Below are positions 22,834 through 32,732 of a stretch of DNA of 64,000 bases, piece after piece. Source of the stretch: Boesenbergia rotunda (Eukaryota > Streptophyta > Magnoliopsida > Zingiberales > Zingiberaceae). Location of the stretch: positions 899,203 through 963,202 of the forward strand of contig JAGFNQ010001614.1 in assembly GCA_024364735.1 (NCBI GenBank), written 5' to 3'. Numbering within the stretch: the stretch's first letter is position 1; each line of letters starts with the position of its first letter. The translations under genes were made by a program, and so were the position numbers. The notes beneath the pieces were generated by a model. It saw only the letters and a list, made by a program, of their open reading frames with translations, ran no database searches and had not been told where the DNA came from.

Positions 22834-24121
22834 ATCTCTCCCTTTTTATTTATGGCAACCCGGTTCAAAAAGATAAGTTAAAGAAATAGGTAAAGTAACA
22901 GATTTAATTTCCTCCCCCTGGAAGAAATCTCCCCCTGAGTTTTGCAATGATTAATAGGGTTTTTTTAAAACATTTCTAAGTCTTTTGTTTCTAAAGTTGA
23001 AAAGATTTTTCAGGGTTTCAATACTTAGAAAATTTTCAAAAAGGGATTTAAGTTAGAAAAATTTCCAAAATATTTTTGAGTTGGGCACTTAGAAAATTTT
23101 TCAACACATTTAGCTTTAGTACTTAGAAAATTTTCAAGAGAATTTTGAAGTTTTGACACTTAAAAAATTTTCCACCAGAAAATTTTAGAGTAAGTACTTA
23201 GAATATTTTTGAAAACAATTTTGAGTTAATTACGTAGAATATTTTTGAAAATAAAAATAATTTTGAGTTAAGTACTTAGAATATTTTCGAAAACGAAACA
23301 ATTTTGAGTTAAGTACTCAGAATATTTTCGAAAACAAAAACAATTTTGTGTTAAGTACTTAGAATATTTTTGAACAGAAATTATCTTTCAAAAAGAACTT
23401 AAGTGCTTAGGGAACTTTGCTTTTTGAAAATGGAGATAAAATTTTGAAAAATTTAATTTTGAGAAAAAAAATTTAAAAATTTTAAACCCTTCTTTTCTCT
23501 CCTTTCCAATCTCTCCCCCTTTACCATATATCAAAAAAAATATAGCAAAAATAATGAGTAATAAAAAGTAAGGTGCTGTATTGAACCAATTCTAAGTATA
23601 AACTAGACCAAATCAATTTAAATTTTCTTTTTCGGGTCCTGTCTAACCCAGTTAGCTACTTACTAACTGTTATAAAAAGTAGTTTTCGCTAGGGTTAGTC
23701 AAGTTATGTGATCTGATCAAGTTAGATTTTCTAAGCTTGACACTTAACCTGATTACTGTTCAATTGGTATTTATTGCCCCAATTACTGCAGATGCACTGA
23801 CTTAAAGCATCTTGAATCACGGCATAGATCTAAGCATCTCAACCCAGTCTAGGTTATCAATCAAAAGTGCCCTAAGGTGCTTGTGAGATGCTGGCTTCTA
23901 GATCTATAGGTGCATGCAGTTCTAGGGTTAGAGCCTAAGCTAAGTCCATTTGCGAAAAGCCCTAGCTTTGAAGGGGGTAAGTTTTGAAAAAAAACTAAGT
24001 CGGAAAATCATTTTAAATTTAAAAAGAATAAATGCTTTTCAAATTAAATAAGAAATAAAACAGTTTAAAAAAACATAAATAGAGCAGTCCTATTCTACCA
24101 AACATAACCCTAACTGCCTTC
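22834..24121 (-). other. 3' untranslated region of the minus-strand SIRE-like element
   Basis: Non-coding sequence between pol and the 3' LTR. It carries a tandem array of about 50-bp units with GTACTTAGAATATTTT near 23191-23375. It also has a more conserved block (about 23640-24000) that is readily matched to 36830-37150 in the other SIRE-like element. No open frame of note. Confidence 0.75.
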
Positions 24122-27100
24122 TTAGTGAGCTGAACTCAGATCAGGTAAGGGTTTGGTGAAGATATCAGCTAAGTTTGATTTTGAATCTACATGCTTAAGG
24201 ACTATCTCACTCCTGGCTACATGATCTCTTACAAAGTGATGTTTAACCTCTATATGTTTTGTTCTAGAGTGTTGGATTGAGTTCTTAGTTAGATTAATTG
24301 AACTTATGTTATCAATGTAGACTTGGGTTTGGGTGTAATCAAGATGGAAGTCCTTAAGAGTGTGTATCATCCATAAGAGTTGTGCTACACACTCTCCTAA
24401 AGCAATATATTCAACTTCGGTTGTCGATAGAGCTACGCAGTGTTGCTTTCTACTACACCAACTGACTAGACTGTTTCCTAAAAGTTGGCAGCTTCCACTT
24501 GTACACTTTCTATCTAGTTTGCATCCAGCATAGTTAGAATCCGAATATTCTGACAGGTCAAAAGTTGAGGTCCTAGGATACCAAATCCCTACATTTAGGG
24601 TACCCTTAATGTATCTAAGTATTCATTTTAGGGCTGCTAAGTGTGTTTCCTTAGCACAGGTTTGGTACCTAGCACACATTCCTACAGTGAAAAGGATATC
24701 AGGTCTGCTGGCTGTAAGGTAAAGTAGACTTCCAATCATACTTCGATATAGTTTAAGGTCTATAGGTTTACCTTCAGGGTCACTATCTATTTTTACATTT
24801 GTGGCCATAGGGGTACTTATGCTTTTGGAGATATCCATTTTAAATTTCTTTATTAACTCCTTAGCATATTTAGATTGATGAACATAATTTTCATCCCTAG
24901 TTTGCTTAATTTGTAATCCTAAAAAGAAGTTGAGCTCACCAACTAAGCTCATTTCGAATTCGTTTTCCGTTATTTTTACAAATTCTTTTAAGAAATTTGA
25001 GTTGGTGGATCCAAAAATTATGTCGTCAACAAAGATTTGGGCAATGAAAATGTCTTTTTCTAAGGTTTTAACAAAAAGAGTTGAATCAATTTGTCCTTGG
25101 TTGAATTCCTTAGAAATGAGGTAGGTTGATAGACATTCATACCATGCCCTAGGTGCTTGTTTTAGTCCATACAGTGCCTTATTGAGTTTGTAAACGTGGT
25201 CAAGTTTTTCTAAGTCCTCAAAACCTGGGGGTTGTCCTACATAGACTTATTCTCTAATAAATCCATTCAGAAAGGCTGACTTTACATCCATTTGGTAGAG
25301 TTTAAATCCTTTATGGGCTGCAAAGGCTAACAACATTCTAATAGACTCAAGTTTGGCTATTAGGGCATAGGTTTCGTCATAGTCTAACCCTTCGACTTGA
25401 CTGAACCCTTTAGCTACTAAGCGGGCTTTATTTCTAACTATTTCCCCTTGATCATTTAGCTTATTCCTAAACACCCACTTAGTATCAATAATGGATTTGC
25501 CCTCAGGTTTAGGTACTAGTTCCTAGACTTGGTTCCTCTCAAATTGGGCTAACTCTTCTTGCATTGCTATGATCCAATCAGGATTAGGTAAGGCTTCCTC
25601 TATAGTCTTAGGTTCAATTTTTGAAATCAGTGCGATCTGACTAAGATTTCTATAGGAAGACCTAGTTCTGACTCCTAAGGTTGGATCACCCACAATTTGA
25701 TCAGTTGGGTGACTGTGTCTAGGTTTCTTGGTTCTTCTAGAACTTGGTTCAACCTCAGGTCGGCTGGACGGTTCGGTTCAGTATTTGGTTCAACTACTTG
25801 GGTTGGTTCAATTATTGGTTCAATTGACTCAATAGTTGGTTCAATAGTCAGTTCGTTTAGAGGTTCAACTAGTGGTTCAATTGATGGTTCAATAATTTAT
25901 TCATTATCTTCATGATCAATATTTGATGGATTTAGATTTGGATCATCAGATTTTGAATTAGTTTCCTCATCAAATATTAGATTTGTTGTTTCTTCAATTT
26001 TGTTAGTTTGTTTATTGTAGACCCTATAGGCTTTACTTGTTGTTGAATATCCTAAATATATTCTAGGGGTTGACTTAGACTGGAATTTCCCTAGGTAGTC
26101 CTTGGTGTTTAGGATGTGGACTTTGCACCCAAAGACCCTTAGTTAGTGTAGGTTTGGATGTCTATGATAATATAATTCATAGGGAGTTTTATTATGTCAT
26201 TTGTTGATTAGGACCCTATTTTGGATATAGCAAGCCGTACTAATTGCTTCTGCCCAAAATTGATTAGCTAGATTGAATTCATTGAGCATAGTCCTAGCTG
26301 CTTCCTGTAGGGTTCTATTTTTCCGTTCTACTATCCCATTTTGCTGGGGGGGTTCTAGGACATGAGAATTCGTGAATATACCCGTTTATTCTACAAAATT
26401 CCTCGAACCTTTGATTCTCAAACTCTCCCCCGTGATCACTCCTAAGTCTTTTGATTTTGGTATCATTTTGATTTTCAATTATCTTACAAAAATCAATAAA
26501 TAGGTTTAGGGTTTCATCCTTAGTCTTTAGGAACCTAACCCAAGTAAACCTAGAGTAATCATCGATAATTACTAAGCAGTACCGGTTTTCTCTTAGTGAC
26601 TTGTCTCCATGTGAATCAAATAGGTCAAGGTGCAGGAGCTCAAGTGTGGTTTGAGTTAGGTCCGATTGAATTTGTTTGTGATTAGACCTGGTTTGTTTAC
26701 CTTGGTTGCATGATTCACATATCATGTTTTCATGGTTCTTAATTTTAAGTATTCCTTTAAATAGACCAAGTTGAGTGATTTTTGAAATTAGTCTTAGATT
26801 AGTGTGACCTAATCTCCTATGCCAGAGGTTTGACTCTTCTAACTGAGTTAAGAAGCATTTAGGTAGTAAGGGTAAGTTTATAGTGTAAACGTTATTTTTC
26901 CTAGTGCCCTTAAGCATGACTTCTGAGTCTTGCAAATTTTTAATCAGGTAGTCAGAGTTGGTAAAAGTAACTACATAGCCAGTATCACAGAATTGACTTA
27001 TACTAAGCAAATTAAATTTAAAGATTTCAACCAAGAGTACCTTTTTAATTACGAAATCAGATTTGAGTTCAATGTTACCTAACCCAATGACTTTGAGTGT

Positions 27101-27202
27101 AGCATTGTTGCCAAATGCTACTGAGCCTAGGTTCTTGAACTTGAGTTTGGTGAATTTCAATTTGTCTCCAGTCATGTGTCTGGAGCATCCGCTATCCATC
27201 AT
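24122..27202 (-). pseudogene. SIRE-like copia pol (protease, integrase, RT, RNase H), broken
   Basis: Almost the whole pol of a Ty1-copia element can be followed on the minus strand. Parts in order: protease with DSGCSRHMTG (27197), GAG-pre-integrase with HRRLGHTN, integrase with CESCNQGKQ, DDYSRFTWV and SDHGGEF, a Glu-Pro-rich linker (about 25700-25900), RT with KARLVAKGFSQ, DVKSAFLNG and FVDDIIF, and RNase H ending at LADIFTKPLP. Most of it lies in one frame. Breaks are a one-base gain in a run of seven G at 26346-26352 (plus strand), and stop codons near 26200, 26140, 25535, 25245 and 24620. It cannot make a full polyprotein. Confidence 0.9.
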
Positions 27203-28100
27203 CCATTGGTCTAAATCTTTATGTTCCTACACATAAAGAATTTGTTGATTTGGATCCAATTAGAATTAAGGATAGCTTAAATTGATTTTCACAACCTAGT
27301 CTGTCTCACTCAATCTAGAGTTATCAATCATGTTAACCTTATGGGTTTTGTGAGACAGTTTTTATATATTTTTTAAAAAAATGATTAATTTTGAAAAGTT
27401 GAATTGATTTTGAAAACAACTTAATTGAATTTTAATTTAAAAAGTGGTTGAATCTAAGATTAATTGAAATCTGTGTTAGATTCAAATATGACAATAGTAA
27501 AGTGAATTTGGTTTTCAAAAATCGGCTTCCAGGTCTTGGCGAGGCACTTGGCATTCTTTGGTCGTAGCCTTATTGGATCATCAACCATTTCCTTGACAAA
27601 GCCTTTTATTGAAAATCCATCTTCAAGTTACTCCTTGAAAGATTTTGGTCTAACGAATTTGGGTCTTGGATCGGTAGCTTCGGCTAGTTCCACCAAAATG
27701 GCTTCCCTAACGTACTATCATCTCACCTCCACCCAATACTATATTGTTCAAATTTCAGTTAATCATTTTAGTCCTTAATCTAACCAGTCCTACGTCTAAG
27801 CATGATAATTTGCAGAAATAAATAAACATGCAAGCATGCAATTTTAAGTTAAGAAAAGAATTTATCTAATTATAAAAATTATTTTTAAGTTGGCTCCCCC
27901 TGGACTAAAGCCACGGTAATGATTAGGCAAGATATGAATCTTGTCCTTGGGCATCGAATACTAGTTTGGTCCAACTTGGTTGTTCAGGCAAAGTTTGGGT
28001 ACCCATGCCTAACCTTTGGGTCTAGATTGGTTCAATACAGCATAGTATGATCTTTGTCTCGACTTGGTTCGATACCCTAACCCGGATCAATTTAGAACGA
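27203..28100 (-). other. Spacer between gag and pol of the SIRE-like element
   Basis: About 0.9 kb without a long frame, AT-rich and full of TTTTGAAAA strings. It resembles the matching spacer at 34146-35039 of the plus-strand SIRE-like element in order and content, so it belongs to the element rather than to host DNA. Confidence 0.7.
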
Positions 28101-29522
28101 ACTTCTGTTTTCCAAGGATCATGTCAAGACCTTTGGAACCCGAAGTGAATCGTTCTAAAGCCGCTCTAAGGTCCTTGACTTGAGTTTTCAAGGAGGAGTT
28201 CTCTTTCTCAAGCTTTTCAACTTGAGTAGAGGTTCCTTCTTGAACCTTCTCGGTCAAGGATCTAGAGTCAGCTCCCTCTTTCAGGTGTTTTAGTTCCTAT
28301 CGGAGGGACTCGACTCGGATTTTGGCTTTCGCCAAGTTACTAGATAGGTAAGCAATTAACTCTGATAATTCAACTTTAGAATAACCACTTACAGTTATTT
28401 TGCCATTCTCCGAAATTGTGAGCCTTCCGTCGTCTAGCTCCGATTCTGATCCGATGTCAATGTCTTCCGAAGAAGTCAAGGCGAATAGGTTCGATTGTGG
28501 GGCCTCTTCTTCTTCTTTGGAGGAAGACTTGTCCTACATGGCTTGAAGGGCCTTCTTCCTTCGAGTCTTCTTGGCTTCTTTTAGATTAGGGCACTCTGAT
28601 TTGTAGTGTCCCTTCTTGTTGCATTCGTAGCAGGTCACATTTGATTTGGTCTTAGACGTTGAGGGTTCAGCTGGATCTTCCTTCTTTCGGGTGGCTTTTC
28701 TTCTATTGGTCTGATTCTTCAGCTCCTTGTAGTAGTCCCGGCTAGCTGAACCAGCTTGGGTCGATCCCCTTCACTGTCTTCTGAATCTGAGTCTGAGTCT
28801 GAGTCACACTCAGGTGCAGGTTGAGGCTTTTGCTTGGCCACCTTTCCTTGGGGTTTTCCTGCAAGAAATGCAATACCTTTCTCGGCTAAAGTGCAGTTAG
28901 TTTGTTCATGTAGTTCTAATTCTATAAATAATTCGTCTAATTTAATTTTAGAAAGGTCCCTAGAAACCTTGTAAGCATCTACCATAGATGCCCACAGAGT
29001 ATTTCTTGGGAAAGAGTTTAGGGTATACCTGATAAGGTCACGATTTTCTACCTTGTGACTGATTATGTGCAGGTCGTCCATCAGCTCCTGGATCCTAGCG
29101 TGGAGCTGGGCTCCTGACTCACCTTCGTTCATTTTGATTGTGTACAATTTGTTCAGTAGTAGGTCCCTTTTGCTGATTTCGGTGTCGGAGGTACCTTCGT
29201 GCAATTCAATCAGCTTACTTCAGAGTTCTTTCGCACTGTTGAAGGGTCCCACCCAGTTCAGTTCTTCTTTGGTTAATCCGCATTGGAGTGTCTGGGTTGC
29301 CTTTGCATCAACCTCTATCTTTTTCTTCAATGAGGCATCCCATTCTGAGTAATGTTGTACCACTCCTTCAGCATTCTTGGGGATTTCCATGCCAGATTGG
29401 ATAATGATCCACATATCCACCTGAGTTTTCAGGTGAACTTCCATCCGACTCTTCCAGTAGGAGAAGTCTTCTCCACTGAAGAGTGGTGGTCTGGCTATGC
29501 AGAAACCTTCTTGCATGACCAT
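28100..29522 (-). pseudogene. SIRE-like gag, broken
   Basis: The gag runs from the ATG at 29522 and starts MVMQEGFCIARPPLFSGEDF. It includes the gag core with WKSRMEVHLKTQ and GLTKEEL, an acidic Ser-Asp stretch, a zinc knuckle CYECNKKGHYKSEC (about 28608-28649) and a C-terminal coiled coil with KLEKENSSLKTQVKDL. Defects are a stop near 29218 where a conserved Trp codon has become TGA, and a frameshift near 28738. The same layout is found in the gag at 32733. Confidence 0.88.
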
Positions 29523-29744
29523 TTATAATTTCTGAAAAAAAACAAAGAAATTCTGTCCTAAGACTTGGTCTTGGATTAGTAGTGTGGGAATAAAATAATT
29601 GAAAAATAGCGATCGAGTGGTGTTGCACCAACCTCAATTAACGAGAAAAATTCGAAAGAAAAAAAATTAAAAATTTCGTAAAAATCCGAAAAACTCTCAA
29701 ATTGGTGGTTGCACCAAATTTGAGCCACCTGCTCTGATACCACT
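29523..29744 (-). other. Leader with tRNA-Met PBS
   Basis: On the minus strand TGGTATCAGAGC (29742-29731) follows the LTR terminus by two bases. The rest is a short AT-rich leader before gag. Confidence 0.88.
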
Positions 29745-30078
29745 TGTTGGATCGAGAAAAATGATAGAGGGGGGGGGTTGAATATCGTTAAAACCTTTCG
29801 GATTAAAAAGAGCAGATACGCAGCGGAAATAAATAAATCACACAGGAACACACGTCAATTTTTACTTGGTTTGGAGTCGCGGTCGGCTCCTACTCCAAGG
29901 CCCACGGTCCTTGACCGTTTACTTTGGGCCATACTATAATTGCGCAAAAAGGATTTACAAGTTAAGTTCTAAAGTATTTTAGGAAATTGAAATTTTTACA
30001 CTTTTCATTACCGATGCCCGATGTGGGTCGTATTTCGGTGCAGAGGGTCGTCGTCGGTGCTGGATCTCAAAGTCGGAG
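29745..30078 (-). mobile_element. SIRE-like 5' LTR fragment
   Basis: The last 330 bases or so of the 5' LTR of the minus-strand SIRE-like element, matching 18934-19270. It is cut at about 30078, where copia integrase sequence in plus orientation begins. The rest of the LTR and the adjoining family C protease region are missing, so a deletion took both. Confidence 0.85.
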
Positions 30079-30628
30079 TTATTTATACTATTTTATGGAC
30101 AATTATTCAAGGTAGAGGTACATTTACTTGATGTACTACAAGTCTGAATACTTTGATGAGATCAAAGAGTTCAAGGTTGATGCGGAGAAACATCAAGGTA
30201 AAAGTATCAAGACACTACGATCAGATCGTGGTGGCAAGTACCTCTTGGGAGAGTTTTAGGACTTACACTATCAGAGGTTGGGAGTCATTCCCAATTATCT
30301 ACACCCAATATGCCCCAACAGAACGGTGCAGCAGAGCGAAGGAAAAGGTCTCTTATGGTGATGGTTAGGACATTGATGAGCTGCTCCGAGTTGCCGGATT
30401 CGTTCTGGAGATATACTCTGGGAACGACAACGTACATACTTGATACCATCTAGGTCAGTACTCGCTACTCCCATAGAAGTGTGGACTGGGCGAAAGCCTA
30501 GTCTAAGACATGTTCAGATTTGGGGTAGTTTAGCGCATGTGCTGAAAGGAGATACTGATAAGTTGGAATCTAGTGCAGAAGTGCGCTTGTCCGTAAGGTA
30601 TCCTAGAGGAACGAAAAGTGGTTCTATA
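30079..30628 (+). pseudogene. Copia integrase fragment (family C), broken
   Basis: Plus-strand integrase of the outer copia element. Readable motifs are FMDNYSR, LRSDRGGKYLLGEF, then after a frameshift NMPQQNGAAERRKRS and SELPDSFWRY, and in another frame PSRSVLATPIEVWTGRKP. Several stops and at least two frameshifts are present. The fragment ends at 30628, where the solo LTR is inserted after the target CTATA (30624-30628). Confidence 0.85.
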
Positions 30629-31124
30629 TGTTGGTGCCGGAAGCACCATATCGAACCTTGTTTTGATATTGACAAAGGATTCAATGTTAAGTACTATTTG
30701 TGATCTAACGATGTTACTCAAGTGTGCAGGAAAAGTCCTAGGAACACTAGGCACGAAGTCCTGGTTCTAAGAATTGGGCACTAAGTCCTGGCCGAGGGCT
30801 GGGCACCGAAGACCTGGTTCAATGAATTGAGCACTAAGACTTGGCTGAGGGCTGGGCACCGAAGACCTAGTTCGAGGAATTGGGCACTAAGACCTGGCCG
30901 AGGGCTGGGCACCGAAGACCTGGTGAGTAAAGCTGGGCACTAAGACCTGACCGGAAGTTAGGCACGAAGACCTGGTGAGTAAAGCTGGGTAAAAGTCCAA
31001 CCGGAGGAGCCGGTTGGCAAAAAGGTAAATTCTCCTGAGAGGAGTAGGTGAGGGCGCGTTTCCCGTAGAGGGAACATTAGGCGTCGGTTCGACCTAGGAT
31101 TCCATTTGGGAGACCCGAAGTTAG
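30629..31124 (+). mobile_element. Solo LTR family D', part 1
   Basis: Begins TGTTGGTGCCGGAAGC after the target site CTATA. It contains an array of units alternating CCTGGCCGAGGGCTGGG-like and CCTGGTTC-like phrases (30725-30990) and the four-hairpin cassette (30990-31115). It is split at 31124 by the complete family D element and resumes at 39584. Confidence 0.92.
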
Positions 31125-31227
31125 TGTTGGTGCAGAATGCACCAAAGTCGAACCTGTGTTTTGATAATGGCAATAGGGTTCAAAAGTTAAGGATTAATGT
31201 TTGTCTAACATGTTACTCAAGTGTGCA

Positions 31228-31485
31228 GGCAAAGCACTAGCGAAGGACTGCTAGGCAACTGGGGAAGGAATGCCAGGATACAAAGCCCTAGCGAAGGAAT
31301 GCTAGGTACCTGGCGAAGGAATGCCAGGATATAAAGCCCTAGCGAAGGAATGCTAGGCACCTGGCGAAGGAATGCTAGGATACAAAGCCCTAGCGAAGGA
31401 TTGCTAGGCACCAAGCGAAGGGCAGCTTGGTATTGAAGACCTGGCAAAGGACAACTAGGCTCCTGACGAAGGACTGCTGGGAAAA
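31228..31485 (+). repeat. Hairpin repeat array in the U3 of family D
   Basis: About eight units such as CCTAGC-GAAGGAAT-GCTAGG alternate with CCTGGC-GAAGGAAT-GCCAGG. One unit reads CCAAGC-GAAGGGCA-GCTTGG. The arms differ between units yet remain complementary. The same array is in the 3' LTR at about 38313-38565. Confidence 0.85.
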
Positions 31486-31612
31486 AGTCCAACCGGAGGA
31501 GTTGGTTGGCATCAGGTACATTCTCCCGAGAGGAGTAGGTGAGGGCGTGTTCCCCGTTGAGGGACAGTAGGCGTCGGTTCGACCTAGGGTTCCATTTTGG
31601 AGACCCAAAGTC
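31486..31612 (+). repeat. Four-hairpin cassette
   Basis: Consecutive inverted repeats: CCAACCGG with CCGGTTGG (here TTGGTTGG, still pairing by G-U), CTCC-C-GAGAGGAG, GTTCCCC with GGGGAAC-like sequence, and GGTTCGACC. The same series occurs at 30990-31115, 38571-38690 and, on the minus strand, 19731-19870. Confidence 0.8.
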
Positions 31613-32090
31613 AGAACCAAGATAGCTAAGACTATATAAACTAACATCTTATTGCTTTATGTTGTTTTGGACTAACCCTGGATGCAGGACCGAAGGAACG
31701 AGTGTCTGCAGCTCAGAGAGCCTCAAAGGAGTGAGGCAGCAGCTGACCAGGGCGCCCGGAGTGTCCCGGGCGCCCCCAAGGTGAACACAAAACAAAGTAA
31801 AGCAACATGAGCTTCGGCAGCTTATGGGCGGGGCACCCTCGTGCTCCCGGGCGCTGCCCATGCTCCCGGGCGCCCCCAGCGTCCCGGGCACCCCCAGGTG
31901 AAGCTAACGAAGCAGATCCCATCGAAGCCAACGAATAAGAAGAGACCCGGTCAACCCGGGCGCCCCTAGCATTCAGGGCACCACCGTCAAAGCCTGATCC
32001 CGAGTTTTAAGGGATCAGAGCTGACCGAGATGGAAGCAGATCGGATGACACGTGGGGGGGGCGCCCCCGACGTTCCGGGCGCCCCCATGG

Positions 32091-32100
32091 GCTATAAATA
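32091..32100 (+). promoter_or_regulatory. TATA box of the family D 5' LTR
   Basis: GCTATAAATA directly follows the GC-rich palindrome array. The 3' LTR has the same box at 39164-39173. Transcription is inferred to start about 30 bases downstream, near GGCTTCGAAC. Confidence 0.8.
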
Positions 32101-32507
32101 GGCCCTCAACCCCAAGGCTTCGAACAACAATTCTTTCAACGCAATCACGCTCTTCTGCTCCCGCGCTCTGCTCCGGAAACCTCCCGACTCGAGACTCAAG
32201 CGCCGATGACGTCCCGTTGCTCCGAAAATTCACTCTACATCGAACGTCGGTAAAAGAAGAGTTACCTTCAAGTTTACTATACTGCTTTTGTAATATCTCT
32301 CTGTAAACGTTTTTGCGCACTTATAGAATTGCCCGCAGAAAATGGTTAATGACCGTGGGCCATGGAGTAGGAGTCGACCTAGGCTCGGAACCAAGTAAAA
32401 CTACCTGTGTACGCGATTGATTTTATTCCACTGTGTACTTACTCTAGTTTTCATCCGAAAAGCGTTTAACGATATTCACCCTCTCTATCGTTTCTCTCGA
32501 TCCAACA

Positions 32508-32732
32508 AGTGGTATCAGAGCGGGGAAGCTCAAATTTGGTGCAACCATCAATTTGAGAATTTTTCAGATTTTTACGAATTTTTTTTTAATTTTCTTTTCG
32601 AAATTTCTTCTCGTTAATCGAGGTTGGTGCAACACCCCTCGACAAATATTTTTTTTATCTCGCACTACTAATCCAAGACCAAGTCTTTGGATATTCCTTT
32701 TTTTTGTGTGTCTAGTTTACATTTCAGATAAA
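32508..32732 (+). other. PBS and leader of the family D element
   Basis: TGGTATCAGAGC at 32510-32521 is the tRNA-Met PBS, two bases after the LTR end. The leader up to gag is 225 bases, short compared with the copia families A to C. Confidence 0.92.

Larger units (their letters stand above)
31125..32507 (+). mobile_element. 5' LTR of the family D element
   Basis: 1383 bp from TGTTGGTGCAGAATGC to CTCGATCCAACA, followed by the PBS. In order it holds a hairpin repeat array (31228-31485), the four-hairpin cassette (31486-31612), GC-rich GGGCGCCC palindromes (31745-32090), a TATA box (32093) and a short R-U5. Compared with the 3' LTR it has one extra palindrome unit and a shorter poly-G run. Confidence 0.95.

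Noticed and set aside
25697..25915. Plus-strand open frame rich in Gly-Ser-Ile repeats
   Set aside because: It is the reverse complement of the Glu-Pro linker of the minus-strand copia pol.
31571..31590. GGTTCGACC in the SIRE-like LTRs as a Pol III B box
   Set aside because: No A box lies 30-60 bases upstream, and the string is one stem of the conserved hairpin cassette.
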